This document shows positions 1 to 9,187 of a stretch of 46,722 nt of DNA, piece after piece. Origin of the DNA: a virus; IMG/VR virus record IMGVR_UViG_3300021961_000162, positions 1 through 46,722 of that record. One strand, written 5' to 3'. Position 1 is the first letter of the stretch; every line of letters begins with the position of its first letter. The notes under the pieces are model-generated. The model had not been told where the DNA came from. It saw only the letters and a list, made by a program, of their open reading frames with translations, and ran no database searches. A program made the translations under genes and the position numbers.

Positions 1-87
1 AGCCACAATGCTAGTGGAAGTCTTAGTGGTGCAACTCTTGACGTAAGAGTTCAATATATTGATGTTGTTGTTGGTCGCAAAAACTAA
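1..87 (+). CDS. 3' end of an unidentified gene (partial)
   Basis: The frame is open from base 1 and ends with TAA at 85-87, giving the last 28 residues of a protein that ends DVVVGRKN. The alternating hydrophobic pattern (LDVRVQYIDVVVG) suggests a beta strand, as at the end of a tail or fibre protein, but this is too short to assign. The downstream chaperone-like gene starts 14 bases after the stop, so the two are probably co-transcribed, and this may be the structural protein that the chaperone serves (inference). Confidence 0.6.
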   Translation, partial: SHNASGSLSGATLDVRVQYIDVVVGRKN

Positions 88-101
88 TAGGAGACAGAAC
101 A

Positions 102-716
102 ATGAGATTAAAAGTAATTGTTGGAAGATATCCCTCTGATGGGGAAATCACAAAAAATGGTGTCACAATCAAATGTGATATGACCGAATATATTTCCCAA
201 GGAGTTTGGTCACTAACCTATGACAATTCTGTTTCTCCTACAGAGTGCAGTATTGAATTTAATGATGGAAGAGAAAATGACGAATTATTTGCATCTACAG
301 TAGAATACTTCCTTAATGTATTTGATCAAAAAAATACAATTATTCTTCAAGATGAACATAGAAGAAGAAAGTTGATGGCGGAAGAATATCTTAATGATTG
401 GTCTATTGCCAGAAGAAAGAGAGATGAATTATTATCTCTAACAGACTGGATTACTCTTCCAGATGTTAATATGGCAACAGAATTAAAAAATCAGTGGTTA
501 TCTTGGAGATCTCAATTGAGAGATATCACCGATAGTGCATCAACACCAGGAGGAATTTCTTGGCCTGCACCACCATCGGATCTTGGAAATGTAACTGCAA
601 GATATAACATGTTATTAGAAAATTACTCTAATAGAAAGAACTTCCTTGAAAATTGGGTGGAAGTTCCATCAGTATCAAGTTTGGAAGAATACGAAGAATC
701 TGGAACTTGGTTCTAA
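102..716 (+). CDS. Tail-fibre assembly chaperone-like protein
   Basis: A 204-residue protein. Residues about 104-143 carry the pattern RRKRDELLSLTDW followed by TLPDV and then W..WR.QLRDI. This matches the family of short phage tail assembly chaperones (Phage_tail_APC type), in which a helical Arg-rich segment precedes a DW..LPD motif. The N-terminal 90 residues look like a small beta domain (VIVGRYPSDGE...) that I do not recognise. The family helps fibre or tail subunits fold or assemble and is usually not part of the virion. The ATG at 102 has a clear ribosome site (AGGAGA about 8 bases upstream) just after the preceding stop. It lies on the strand opposite the giant fibre gene, so its client may be the truncated upstream gene or the fibre beyond the terminator. 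The family call is from motif resemblance only. Confidence 0.62.
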   Translation: MRLKVIVGRYPSDGEITKNGVTIKCDMTEYISQGVWSLTYDNSVSPTECSIEFNDGRENDELFASTVEYFLNVFDQKNTIILQDEHRRRKLMAEEYLNDWSIARRKRDELLSLTDWITLPDVNMATELKNQWLSWRSQLRDITDSASTPGGISWPAPPSDLGNVTARYNMLLENYSNRKNFLENWVEVPSVSSLEEYEESGTWF

Positions 717-724
717 TATAAATT
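717..724 (+). promoter_or_regulatory. Possible T4-type late promoter
   Basis: TATAAATT lies in the short gap between two plus-strand genes and differs from the T4 late -10 element TATAAATA at one base. It ends 25 bases before the ATG at 750, a distance typical of late leaders. The gap is very AT-rich, so a chance match is possible. Confidence 0.35.
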
Positions 725-749
725 AAATTAGCTTTATTATTTAATTGAT

Positions 750-1100
750 ATGTCAAAAAAAATTGAAAAGGGTGACTGGTGCCCTCTTATAAAAAAACCT
801 TGTGTTGGTTTAAAATGCGCTTGGTATACCAAAGTTAGGGGACTAAACCCTAATACTGGAGAAGAACTTGATCATTGGGATTGTGCAGTTGCTTGGATGC
901 CTATGATGGCTGTAGAAGTTGCACAAAAATCTAATCAGACTGGAGCGGCTGTAGAGTCATTCAGAAATGAAGTTGTAAAAGCCAATGAACAAAATCAACA
1001 ACTTTATGTAAATGCATTAAATCAAGGAGTTGTTCCTGCACAAATTACACCACTTAATCAACCAATAAATTATCTTCCCCCAGAGGAAGATCAACAATAA
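750..1100 (+). CDS. Small Cys/Trp-rich conserved protein
   Basis: A 116-residue protein with two parts. The N-terminal half has a tight set of cysteines and tryptophans: WCPLIKKPCVGLKCAWY at residues about 10-26, then WDCAVAW near residue 43. Four Cys in this spacing could bind a metal or an iron-sulfur cluster. The C-terminal half is a low-complexity, Gln/Asn-rich tail (NEQNQQLY, PPEEDQQ) that looks helical and then disordered. I recall similar small proteins in T4-like cyanophages without an assigned function. It starts at ATG 750 after a 33-base AT-rich gap, has no obvious ribosome site, and ends just before the bidirectional terminator, so it is the last gene of the plus-strand unit. Confidence 0.7.
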   Translation: MSKKIEKGDWCPLIKKPCVGLKCAWYTKVRGLNPNTGEELDHWDCAVAWMPMMAVEVAQKSNQTGAAVESFRNEVVKANEQNQQLYVNALNQGVVPAQITPLNQPINYLPPEEDQQ

Positions 1101-1116
1101 AAAAAATAAGTAATAA

Positions 1117-1142
1117 AAAACCCCCTCACAAGAGGGGGTTTT
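1117..1142. terminator. Bidirectional intrinsic terminator
   Basis: The inverted repeat CCCCCTC-ACAA-GAGGGGG (1121-1127 and 1132-1138) is extended by AAAA before and TTTT after, giving an 11-bp stem with a 4-base loop and A/T tracts on both sides. It lies between convergent genes ending at 1100 (plus) and 1153 (minus) and so should end transcription from both sides. Confidence 0.93.
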
Positions 1143-1152
1143 GTTTTGGGTA

Positions 1153-4100
1153 TCAACCCATCATCTTTTTAAGTTCCTCAACTTGTTTCTTGAGGTCTTC
1201 AATTGACTTGTTCTGTTCCTTGATTGCTTCAATCAGGACAGCGACGATATTTTGATAAGCGACAGATTTAATTCCGTCAATACCAGTTACAACGACTTCT
1301 GGAATTACTTCCTCAATCTCTTGGGCAACAACACCTATTTGACGTGGTTCACCTTCAAGATCTATTCTATTGTAGGAAACGCCTCTGAGTGCATTAACCA
1401 TTCCAAGCGCGCCCGTAATGGTCTCAACATTGCTCTTAAGTCTGATATCAGAGTTCGCGGTTACAGTACCAGTTGCAGTAAAGTTTCCACTTGTTCTAGT
1501 AAAGGTCCATCTTGTTGTTGTGTTATCTCTAATAAAGAGATTACCAACATTGAGATCCATGTAGTTGTCAGTTCCATTATGGAAGAGCTCCCAATCATCA
1601 CTAGATCCGAGTCTTAAGATATCACTATCTGCAAGATCAATTGCGGTACGAACGTTTAGAGTTCCGTTAATAGTTACGTCAGAAACGAAAGTTGGCGAGG
1701 TGGTTAGGTTGTATGCAGAACCGTTACCAATTAGGATCGCGCCCGAGGCAGGTAAACCTGTTTGTCCAGTACCACCTCTGTTGATTGGAATTGTTCCGGT
1801 GTGGTTTGCAGAATTCAGGTAGTATGCAGCATTGTTCGCGCCCAATGTTGAAGCGTCAACATCTCCTGTTAGAGAGTTCTTAAGGCTTACTGCACCATCA
1901 GTACCAATTTCAAATGTTGATGTCTTGAATTTGGAAACACCCAAGGTTGAATATAGATCAAGAGTGCTCTGAACTCTATTGAGAGTTAGATTTACATTTC
2001 CATAGTAAGTGTTAAGTCCAACACCACCAGGAGCGAAATCAACGCTTGATCCAGTTGCACCCATTGGTTGAGTTGTACCAATTCCAACTGAGAATACTGC
2101 CTTTCTGTATGCGGAAATACCAGTAAGTACCGTATCAGAGTTTGCGGAACCAGAACCAAGTCTTGAAGGTGCAACAATACCACTGATGATATTTGCAGCA
2201 TCAATATCTTGTTGTGCAAGTAGTGACCAGTTATCTGGATCAGTTGACGATGTGTTTACTGTAGCCGCGTATCTTACATTCTGTTTGGTAAATGTACAAA
2301 TGCCAGAAGTAGTTGTGGTAATCGCAACCTGGTTAAATGTAACTCCATTTGCGGAGAAAGCGGCGTCAGTTTGGGTGTTATGTAGTGTGAAGGAGTTGGT
2401 TGTTGCAGAACCAACGAAGTAGTAACCTCCAGTAGTGATTCCTGGTGGAACAACACCAGAAACTCTTACAGGATCTGCAGTCTGGAATCCGTGACCAACA
2501 AATACAACGGTATCCTTAGCCCATGATACTGCGTCTCTAATAAGAGCATGAGTACCAATACCAGAACCAGTAATATTGATCTTAGAGGCGATTGCATATG
2601 TTGGGTGCAATTCAACCGATGTAACTCCAACTCTCTTAATATAATAGGTATTATTGTTAATAAGACCAGTTACAGGAGTTCCTCCTTGTGCGCTATACTT
2701 GACTGGATCTCCATCAGAGAAAGTATTTGCTCCAATAACAACTCTACTGTTTGCAAAGTCAATACTACCCGCTGTTAGGATATCAGTTGGATCAAATTCT
2801 GCAAGTACCTGAGAACTTAACTCAGTTGAAAGTCCAACTGCGTCTCCATCTTCAACATAATCTGGTAGATCTGCGGTTCCAACAAACTTACTATTATTTG
2901 TAAGAGTTAGATACAGTCTAGTTTCAACATCGCCTACAGTTGCCTGGAAGTCTGCACCTCCAGTTCTTCCACCAATTAATCCATTTGCGACGTTAACAAT
3001 ATCACCATTTGCGTATCCCTTACCACCAGTAATCAGAGTGAACTGGGAGACGTTTCCTGATGCATTAACTGTGACCGTCGCAGTAGCACCAGCACCAACA
3101 CCACTTACGGTGGTTACAGGGACGCCAGTGTAGATTCCGGCGGAGTTATATCCCGAACCAGCATTGGTTAGAGTTGTGTTAAGCATTACGCCCTTAACCA
3201 AACCAGTAGAACCATATCCAACATATGGTTTGATGGTTGTTCCGATTCCAACTCCTTCTGGAGGAGTAGTTACAATACCAATCGCAGTACCAGTTAGAGC
3301 ACTAGTTACTTCCTGTCCATTTACAAAGTTATAATCTCTAGCTGGAGTATCAAGGATTAGATATTGCGAAACAACGTCGTTTACAAGAACGTAAGCATTT
3401 TCTGGTTCAACAACTGTATCGCCCTGTTTGATATCTTTCGCTGGGATCTGGTTAACTAAAACTGTTCTACCTGCACCAACGTTTGTTCTTGTGTAAGTAA
3501 CAACTTGTGGTGGAATGAGGTCTGCGTTAATCTGACCAGCAGAGTTAAGTTGTACAACTGCACCTGGGATAGCGTTGGTTGATACGGTCTTATCAATGAA
3601 GGTTCCCAGTCTATTAGAAAGGAAACTTCTGACAGCCAACTGGGTAGAAACTCTCTTATTCTGAGGTCCACCAAGTTCAGTATCACCCAAGTTTGTATCA
3701 GTTGAGAATTCTTCAACAGCAACACCACCAGAAAGAGTTAGTCGGATAGAATCCAGTTCTCCAATGGATACCTTGTTGTTAAAGACAATATTACCAGTTC
3801 TGTTGTATGCAGTAATCTGAGAACCAATCTTAAAGTCACCCAGTTCGTTAGTACCAGAGGCATAAACGCGACCACCGAGTTCGGAAACCTGTTCAGTTGT
3901 TACATCACCAGTACCACCGTTTTGTGGTAGTGCATTGTAGTCAGTACCAGAACCAGAGAATTCCCAAGTGTGGGAAGAAGAGTTAACAATAGATGGTCTG
4001 TGTAAGTGACATCTGTAAGCGATTGGTAGACTTCCAATACCTTGAATAACGTTTCCAGGTACTGTTGAATCAACTTTAAAGTTAATTGTATAGTATGAAC

Positions 4101-7100
4101 TGATTCCTGAAACAGCAGTAACCGCAACTCCTATCAAATTAGCACTATGGTCAGTAATAGTACCAGATCCACCATCTGCAGAGAAGTATCTTCTTACACC
4201 ACCAACCTCTTCAACAGAAACAATAAGAGATCTGGATGTTGGGTTGAATGTTAAAGCATAACCAACTGCGACTCCACCGGTTACTGACTGTGTAACTTCT
4301 TGGCCAGAATTGAATACCGCTGTACTTCCCACACCAGCGAGAATAACGCTTTGATATGCTTGGTGAGAATCAATGATTTCATTAACAACAAATTCTTGGT
4401 TGTTCTTCTGGAAGGTGTTAACTCCAACAGGAGCTGTGGTGAGATCAACGGGTTTTCTGAACGACTCGTCTTCAAATAGTTTGAATTGAGTTGCATTAAT
4501 ATATTGTACGTAGTAAATATTTCCGTTTACCAATCCATCAATAACAATTGGGGGATTTGCTCTTTCATTTCCTAGATATACAACACTATCGCCATCTGCA
4601 AATGGGTGTCCAGAAATTGTTATAATTTCAGTATCAATGTCAACAGCAGTTGATGGGTTGAAAGTACTTTCGGTAACTAGTGGTTTGAATAGGTTTGTAC
4701 TATCTGTACCATTATCAGCAAAGAATCTTAGAACATATAGATCCTGATCACTTCTTCCAACACCAATAACTCTTAGGGTCTGTAAACCACCACTTGTACC
4801 AGTATCTGCAACACGTCCTCTGTCAAATACGAATGAATTTGGACTAAATCCAGTTGCCCTCAGAGCAATGTTACCAAAGTTTGTTGCGGAGTTTGTGATG
4901 GATAGATAACCACCAGACTGGGATAGAGAACCATAACGACAGAAAATCTGGAAGCAAGAAACAACCTGTGCATAACCATCGTTAATTGTTCTCCAACCAA
5001 TACCGTCAAAGGAAATCATGGTAAAGGTTGCAGCAACCATTGACTTACCAAATTCTGGAGTTGATCCAACTACTGGATTTTCAGCCAGTAGTTGTACACC
5101 TGGAATGTTGAATGGTACTACCTTGTCACCATCAACAAGAATACCATTACCACCCAATGAAGATAGAATGGAACAGTTCTGAATGTATGGAGACTTGTTA
5201 ATTACTGGTCTGGATAGTCTTGCAGTTCCGCCCTTAGTATAATAGTGTCTGATAGAAGGAATTAGATTTCCTCTAAAGGTAAACTCATTCGTCGCCACAG
5301 CAGATACAACTTGGAAGTCAATTCTTCCATCCTGGTGGTCATCTGGGTAGTACTTAACAGTTTGAATTGTTGGTACTTTTTCAACAACAGGAACTTTCTT
5401 AGCAGTACCGCCACCAAGATATGCATGAGCAATTGTTGTTACACCAGCATTAACTGTAAATGTTGTTGTATCTGCAACATCAGTAACTCTGAAGGTGTAT
5501 CCGTAAGGACCACTTCCATCTGGGAAGATGCTTGTAGTTACACCAGCAGTAGCAGTACCACCAGAAACATAGGTGTGTGCAATTGTGGATACTCCACAAT
5601 TAATTACAATAGTATTTCCAGTTGTACCGGTAGTGCATCTGAATACATCGTATCCATAGATGGCATTTGAATTATGTAATGGTGTTGGGAAGATAGTTGT
5701 GGAAATTCCTGCATGTTCTGCAGCACAAGAGAATTCAAGTCCTCCTAACTGTACTGTAGAATCTGGATCTAATCCATGTGCAGAATCTGTTGTAATAGTA
5801 ATAATACCAACAACCTCATTGTAATCTGCAGCCGTGATGTTTACAGTTGGTCCAGTTGAATAACCATTGCAAGTAAACTGTAAAGAATCTAGAGTTACAT
5901 AATCACCGACACTTAATCCGTGTGGAGAACTTGTAAGTGCGGTTGAGAATCCAGTTTGATATGTATATTCAAAGGTAGAAATTCCAACGGATCCAAATCC
6001 ATCATAAATGTGAGCAATAGTTGAAATACCCGCATTAAATGTAAAGCTGTTTGTAGTTACTCCAGTAATTGTGAAGGTATAACCATCAACGTTGTAGGAG
6101 TTGATTGTGCCATCTGGGAACAGTGTTGTTGTTACTCCAGCATGTGCTACTGCACAAGAGAATGGAAGATCTCTCAGAGTAATCTTATCATTTACTTGAT
6201 AACCATGGTCTTCTCTAGTTACACCAGTACATACACCTGTAGATTCGGTGTATTGGAATGTACTAATTCCAAGTTTTTGCCAACCAATGTAAATATGTGG
6301 AATGGTAGTTATACCACCCTGAACGGTAATTGTTTTGGCAGCAGTGTTAACACCAATAATTGGATAAACTGCACCGTAAGTTCCAAGACCAGCATATGGG
6401 AAGATAGTAGTTGTTACCCCTGCGTGTTCTGCAGCACAAGCAAACTGGAAGTTATGTAAGAATAATTCATCTCCAATTGTATAACTTCCACCGTTATCGG
6501 TTCTATTTGGTGCAGAGCGAAGAGTGAGTGTTGAAATACCAACCACTTCATTATATCTAATAGATGAAATACCAGTTTCATCGTATCCACATGTCCAACC
6601 AAGTCCAGTAAGTCTTACACTATTTCCTGGATATAATTCGTGATCACTAGAAGTTACTACAGTACAAATTCCAGTAATTGCGTTATCATAAATTGCAGAA
6701 ACAATTCCAACTGTAGCTGTAGCAGCATATCCAGCCCTTGAGTATGATGTATCAAAAGGATCGTCAAATGCTACGGAATAATCAAATGTGTGTTGTGGAA
6801 TTTTATTGATCGGATCTACATAGTCGGTTAAAGTTAGTCCAGTAATATAGTTACCATTTCTTACCTTGAATAGGTCTTTACCTGCATTTAGAGGTCTTAC
6901 AACAACGTTTCTGAGAGATTCTGCAACAATGTTGACATTATCATATAGGATTAATGGGTTATCTTCTACATAATCCCCAGAATCTACGAGAACTGTTGCA
7001 CCAGTGTTGAAGAAGTAACCTAGGAATGATGCAATTTGACATCCTTTCTTAATGGATTGGACAGGTTGAGTTCTTCCATCATTTGCATCATCTCCAGCTT

Positions 7101-9144
7101 GTTGAGATACTCTTACAACAACCTTAGAACCACTTCCTCCTCCAGTTGCAAATCCAATGTTTCCATCACCATCAGTAGTGAGTACTTGTCCTTTTATACC
7201 ATCACCCGATGGGAATGTTAAAACACCAATAGTTGTTATTCCTGAGAATTTCGCTCTACCATATGAAGGAACATGAAGATCTTGTACAAGAGTATCATTA
7301 GAATATAGTGTATTAACACTTAGAGTTGAATCGTCTTCTTGGATTCTTTTAATATTTACAGCTTCTCCAATTGGAACTGTACCAATTCCGGTAATTGAAC
7401 TTAAACCAACAGTTACGTAATCAGCAAAAGTAGTTACTGTTGAAATTGAAACTGTTGTTCCTGGATTAATTTGCTGATTAACTGTAGATCCACTAGAAAT
7501 AAGTACGGAAGGACCGGCTACCTGAAGTACTTCAGATATAATAACTTGATCACCTGCGGTTAATGTGGTCGTAATTCCACTAAAGACCTCTACAGCAGGA
7601 TTATAATTATTAGTTAATGTACTAATTGCAACAACCGACTGTCTGATAAATGTATCTGCCGCTCCAACATTTGCAATAATAGTATCTGCAGTTGCAATAT
7701 AATCATAGTAAGTAACTCCATCAGAAGCAAAAAGTGATACGCCAATTCCAGCTGCAACAGTAACTGTAGTTGCACCGTAACCAGTAATTTGCGTCTTCGC
7801 TAATACAATTGATCCCTCATTGGTTGTTCCCGCTCCAGCGGTAACCTCAATGTAGTTACCTGTATCAACTCCGACTATACTATCAACGTAAATTACGGTG
7901 CTTCCACTAGGAACCAACTCTGCAATAGTTGTATTTCCTGTAGAGAAATAAAATGGATCAACAGCCTGAGATCCAAAAGCAGTTATACGAGCATTAGTAA
8001 ATGCTCCAGTAACGGAGAATGAATTTCCAATAGAAACTCCAGAAATACTCGTTACAGGAACAATGGTTGATCCAAGTGATACGGTGGCAGCCGCAGATAC
8101 GTTTACTAAAGCAGTATTGCTTTGAGATACAATGATGGAAGTTACTCCAACAATTGGAATGTAATTAATTCTTCCATCTCTTGTTCCACCAACAGAACTA
8201 CTCAATGAGTTACCAATGGAAACTAATGAAGTATCATCAATTGGAATAATGGTTGTATTAACTCCCGCAGTTATTGATACAACCGTTGCAGTTTTATCAT
8301 TATTTGTTGGTACAGCAACAGTTGAAAAACCTACGATTGGAGCATAAGTAATAATTCCAGCAATACTTAAGGAACTTCCAATTGAAATTGATGAAGTGTT
8401 TGCTAATCCAATATTTGAAGATCCAGCAGCTACGATAGCGCTTACTGTAGTGTTATAAACATTTTTATTCCATGCTTCTACAGCAGTACCATAACCAACT
8501 TGATTAATAGCAATATTACTGAAGAATGTGCTTACGCCAATTAAATCCCCAACAGAAACAAGAGTTACATCAGAAAGTGGGAAAATAGTTGATCCAGATG
8601 CTACCGTTCCTTGAATAGTTGCATTTAATTCATATGTGGTCGTTCCAATACCAGTTAGTGTTAGATTTCTTGCAGAAACAACATCAAGGGAAGCAATCGC
8701 TGCAGCAAGAGTGTCTGTAGTAACAACACCACCCGTTTCCGTATTGGTAAATCCTTGTTCATCAATTACAACTGGACCAATGTTAATTGTTTTTGAATCT
8801 CCATCAATAATAATTGATGATGAACCAACTGATAGGTAACCAGTAACTCTTGCAGGACCATCAACGTATAGAGCTGTGGTTCCAATTCCGACTGTTACTG
8901 TTCCGATACCATTATTAGAACCTAAAGTAGTAATTCCGGTAACAGATAAGTTGCCTGTTAGATTTAAATCTGCTTCTGATACATTGGAGAAGTCACTTCT
9001 AGCTAGACCTATTCCTCCTTGCGTTGTTCCATCATGAACAAAAACTGTCTTTTTGTCGGTATCATAGGTAAGTTCTGCGAGCGCACCAGTGAAAACCTCA
9101 TGTTGTGCAGTTGTACCCCTTCTTATCTGTACCTGTTTAGTCAT
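1153..9144 (-). CDS. Giant tail fibre with S74 self-cleaving chaperone
   Basis: A 2,663-residue fibre-like protein. Residues 1-50 resemble the Mtd N-terminal domain (VQIRRGTTAQH...FTGALAELTYDTD, then HDGTT). Residues about 60-660 are short beta repeats around VSIGNSxxVTG and GIGTT. A pectate-lyase-like right-handed helix starts near 672 (DDANDGRTQPVQS), is interrupted at about 830-1250 by FPDG modules, and resumes at about 1310 (SPYIQNCSI). Residues 2430-2550 carry NRGGTGQTG and LRLGSSDDWELFHNGT, typical of fibre ends. The last 99 residues are an S74 intramolecular chaperone: SDIRLK at 2565-2570 gives the Ser/Lys pair known from endosialidase, then a C-terminal coiled coil (NKSIEDLKKQVEELKK). 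By family knowledge it trimerises, folds the fibre and is then clipped off. A late promoter lies 34 bases upstream. Confidence 0.9.
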   Translation of the reverse strand: MTKQVQIRRGTTAQHEVFTGALAELTYDTDKKTVFVHDGTTQGGIGLARSDFSNVSEADLNLTGNLSVTGITTLGSNNGIGTVTVGIGTTALYVDGPARVTGYLSVGSSSIIIDGDSKTINIGPVVIDEQGFTNTETGGVVTTDTLAAAIASLDVVSARNLTLTGIGTTTYELNATIQGTVASGSTIFPLSDVTLVSVGDLIGVSTFFSNIAINQVGYGTAVEAWNKNVYNTTVSAIVAAGSSNIGLANTSSISIGSSLSIAGIITYAPIVGFSTVAVPTNNDKTATVVSITAGVNTTIIPIDDTSLVSIGNSLSSSVGGTRDGRINYIPIVGVTSIIVSQSNTALVNVSAAATVSLGSTIVPVTSISGVSIGNSFSVTGAFTNARITAFGSQAVDPFYFSTGNTTIAELVPSGSTVIYVDSIVGVDTGNYIEVTAGAGTTNEGSIVLAKTQITGYGATTVTVAAGIGVSLFASDGVTYYDYIATADTIIANVGAADTFIRQSVVAISTLTNNYNPAVEVFSGITTTLTAGDQVIISEVLQVAGPSVLISSGSTVNQQINPGTTVSISTVTTFADYVTVGLSSITGIGTVPIGEAVNIKRIQEDDSTLSVNTLYSNDTLVQDLHVPSYGRAKFSGITTIGVLTFPSGDGIKGQVLTTDGDGNIGFATGGGSGSKVVVRVSQQAGDDANDGRTQPVQSIKKGCQIASFLGYFFNTGATVLVDSGDYVEDNPLILYDNVNIVAESLRNVVVRPLNAGKDLFKVRNGNYITGLTLTDYVDPINKIPQHTFDYSVAFDDPFDTSYSRAGYAATATVGIVSAIYDNAITGICTVVTSSDHELYPGNSVRLTGLGWTCGYDETGISSIRYNEVVGISTLTLRSAPNRTDNGGSYTIGDELFLHNFQFACAAEHAGVTTTIFPYAGLGTYGAVYPIIGVNTAAKTITVQGGITTIPHIYIGWQKLGISTFQYTESTGVCTGVTREDHGYQVNDKITLRDLPFSCAVAHAGVTTTLFPDGTINSYNVDGYTFTITGVTTNSFTFNAGISTIAHIYDGFGSVGISTFEYTYQTGFSTALTSSPHGLSVGDYVTLDSLQFTCNGYSTGPTVNITAADYNEVVGIITITTDSAHGLDPDSTVQLGGLEFSCAAEHAGISTTIFPTPLHNSNAIYGYDVFRCTTGTTGNTIVINCGVSTIAHTYVSGGTATAGVTTSIFPDGSGPYGYTFRVTDVADTTTFTVNAGVTTIAHAYLGGGTAKKVPVVEKVPTIQTVKYYPDDHQDGRIDFQVVSAVATNEFTFRGNLIPSIRHYYTKGGTARLSRPVINKSPYIQNCSILSSLGGNGILVDGDKVVPFNIPGVQLLAENPVVGSTPEFGKSMVAATFTMISFDGIGWRTINDGYAQVVSCFQIFCRYGSLSQSGGYLSITNSATNFGNIALRATGFSPNSFVFDRGRVADTGTSGGLQTLRVIGVGRSDQDLYVLRFFADNGTDSTNLFKPLVTESTFNPSTAVDIDTEIITISGHPFADGDSVVYLGNERANPPIVIDGLVNGNIYYVQYINATQFKLFEDESFRKPVDLTTAPVGVNTFQKNNQEFVVNEIIDSHQAYQSVILAGVGSTAVFNSGQEVTQSVTGGVAVGYALTFNPTSRSLIVSVEEVGGVRRYFSADGGSGTITDHSANLIGVAVTAVSGISSYYTINFKVDSTVPGNVIQGIGSLPIAYRCHLHRPSIVNSSSHTWEFSGSGTDYNALPQNGGTGDVTTEQVSELGGRVYASGTNELGDFKIGSQITAYNRTGNIVFNNKVSIGELDSIRLTLSGGVAVEEFSTDTNLGDTELGGPQNKRVSTQLAVRSFLSNRLGTFIDKTVSTNAIPGAVVQLNSAGQINADLIPPQVVTYTRTNVGAGRTVLVNQIPAKDIKQGDTVVEPENAYVLVNDVVSQYLILDTPARDYNFVNGQEVTSALTGTAIGIVTTPPEGVGIGTTIKPYVGYGSTGLVKGVMLNTTLTNAGSGYNSAGIYTGVPVTTVSGVGAGATATVTVNASGNVSQFTLITGGKGYANGDIVNVANGLIGGRTGGADFQATVGDVETRLYLTLTNNSKFVGTADLPDYVEDGDAVGLSTELSSQVLAEFDPTDILTAGSIDFANSRVVIGANTFSDGDPVKYSAQGGTPVTGLINNNTYYIKRVGVTSVELHPTYAIASKINITGSGIGTHALIRDAVSWAKDTVVFVGHGFQTADPVRVSGVVPPGITTGGYYFVGSATTNSFTLHNTQTDAAFSANGVTFNQVAITTTTSGICTFTKQNVRYAATVNTSSTDPDNWSLLAQQDIDAANIISGIVAPSRLGSGSANSDTVLTGISAYRKAVFSVGIGTTQPMGATGSSVDFAPGGVGLNTYYGNVNLTLNRVQSTLDLYSTLGVSKFKTSTFEIGTDGAVSLKNSLTGDVDASTLGANNAAYYLNSANHTGTIPINRGGTGQTGLPASGAILIGNGSAYNLTTSPTFVSDVTINGTLNVRTAIDLADSDILRLGSSDDWELFHNGTDNYMDLNVGNLFIRDNTTTRWTFTRTSGNFTATGTVTANSDIRLKSNVETITGALGMVNALRGVSYNRIDLEGEPRQIGVVAQEIEEVIPEVVVTGIDGIKSVAYQNIVAVLIEAIKEQNKSIEDLKKQVEELKKMMG
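5390..6650 (-). repeat. FPDG repeat modules inside the tail fibre
   Basis: This part of the fibre gene encodes four to five degenerate copies of a module of about 60-90 residues: HGLxxGDxVxLxxLxFxC, then AGVTTTIFPDG, YGYTFxVxxV, and AGISTIAHxYxGG. The last copy ends in GGGTAKKVP. The stretch sits between two halves of a beta-helix domain. Nearly the same module is found in gp7 at about 29080-29840. Boundaries are approximate. Confidence 0.75.
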
Positions 9145-9177
9145 GGAACTTCTTAATGACGGTTTATCTTCTTCATT

Positions 9178-9185
9178 TATTTATA
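9178..9185 (-). promoter_or_regulatory. T4-type late promoter for the tail fibre
   Basis: The minus strand reads TATAAATA exactly, the T4 late -10 element used by RNA polymerase with gp55/gp33. It lies wholly in the 43-base gap upstream of the fibre gene, 34 bases before the ATG. Confidence 0.75.
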
Positions 9186-9187
9186 CT

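Noticed and set aside
5581-5601. Perfect 9-bp inverted repeat AATTGTGGA-TAC-TCCACAATT
   Set aside because: It is inside coding repeats; about one such palindrome is expected by chance in a window this size, and there is no T-tract or operator context.
1153-9144. Diversity-generating retroelement target
   Set aside because: The Mtd-like N-terminus suggested it, but there is no reverse transcriptase, no template repeat and no adenine-biased variable repeat in the window; the Mtd N-domain is common in ordinary fibres.
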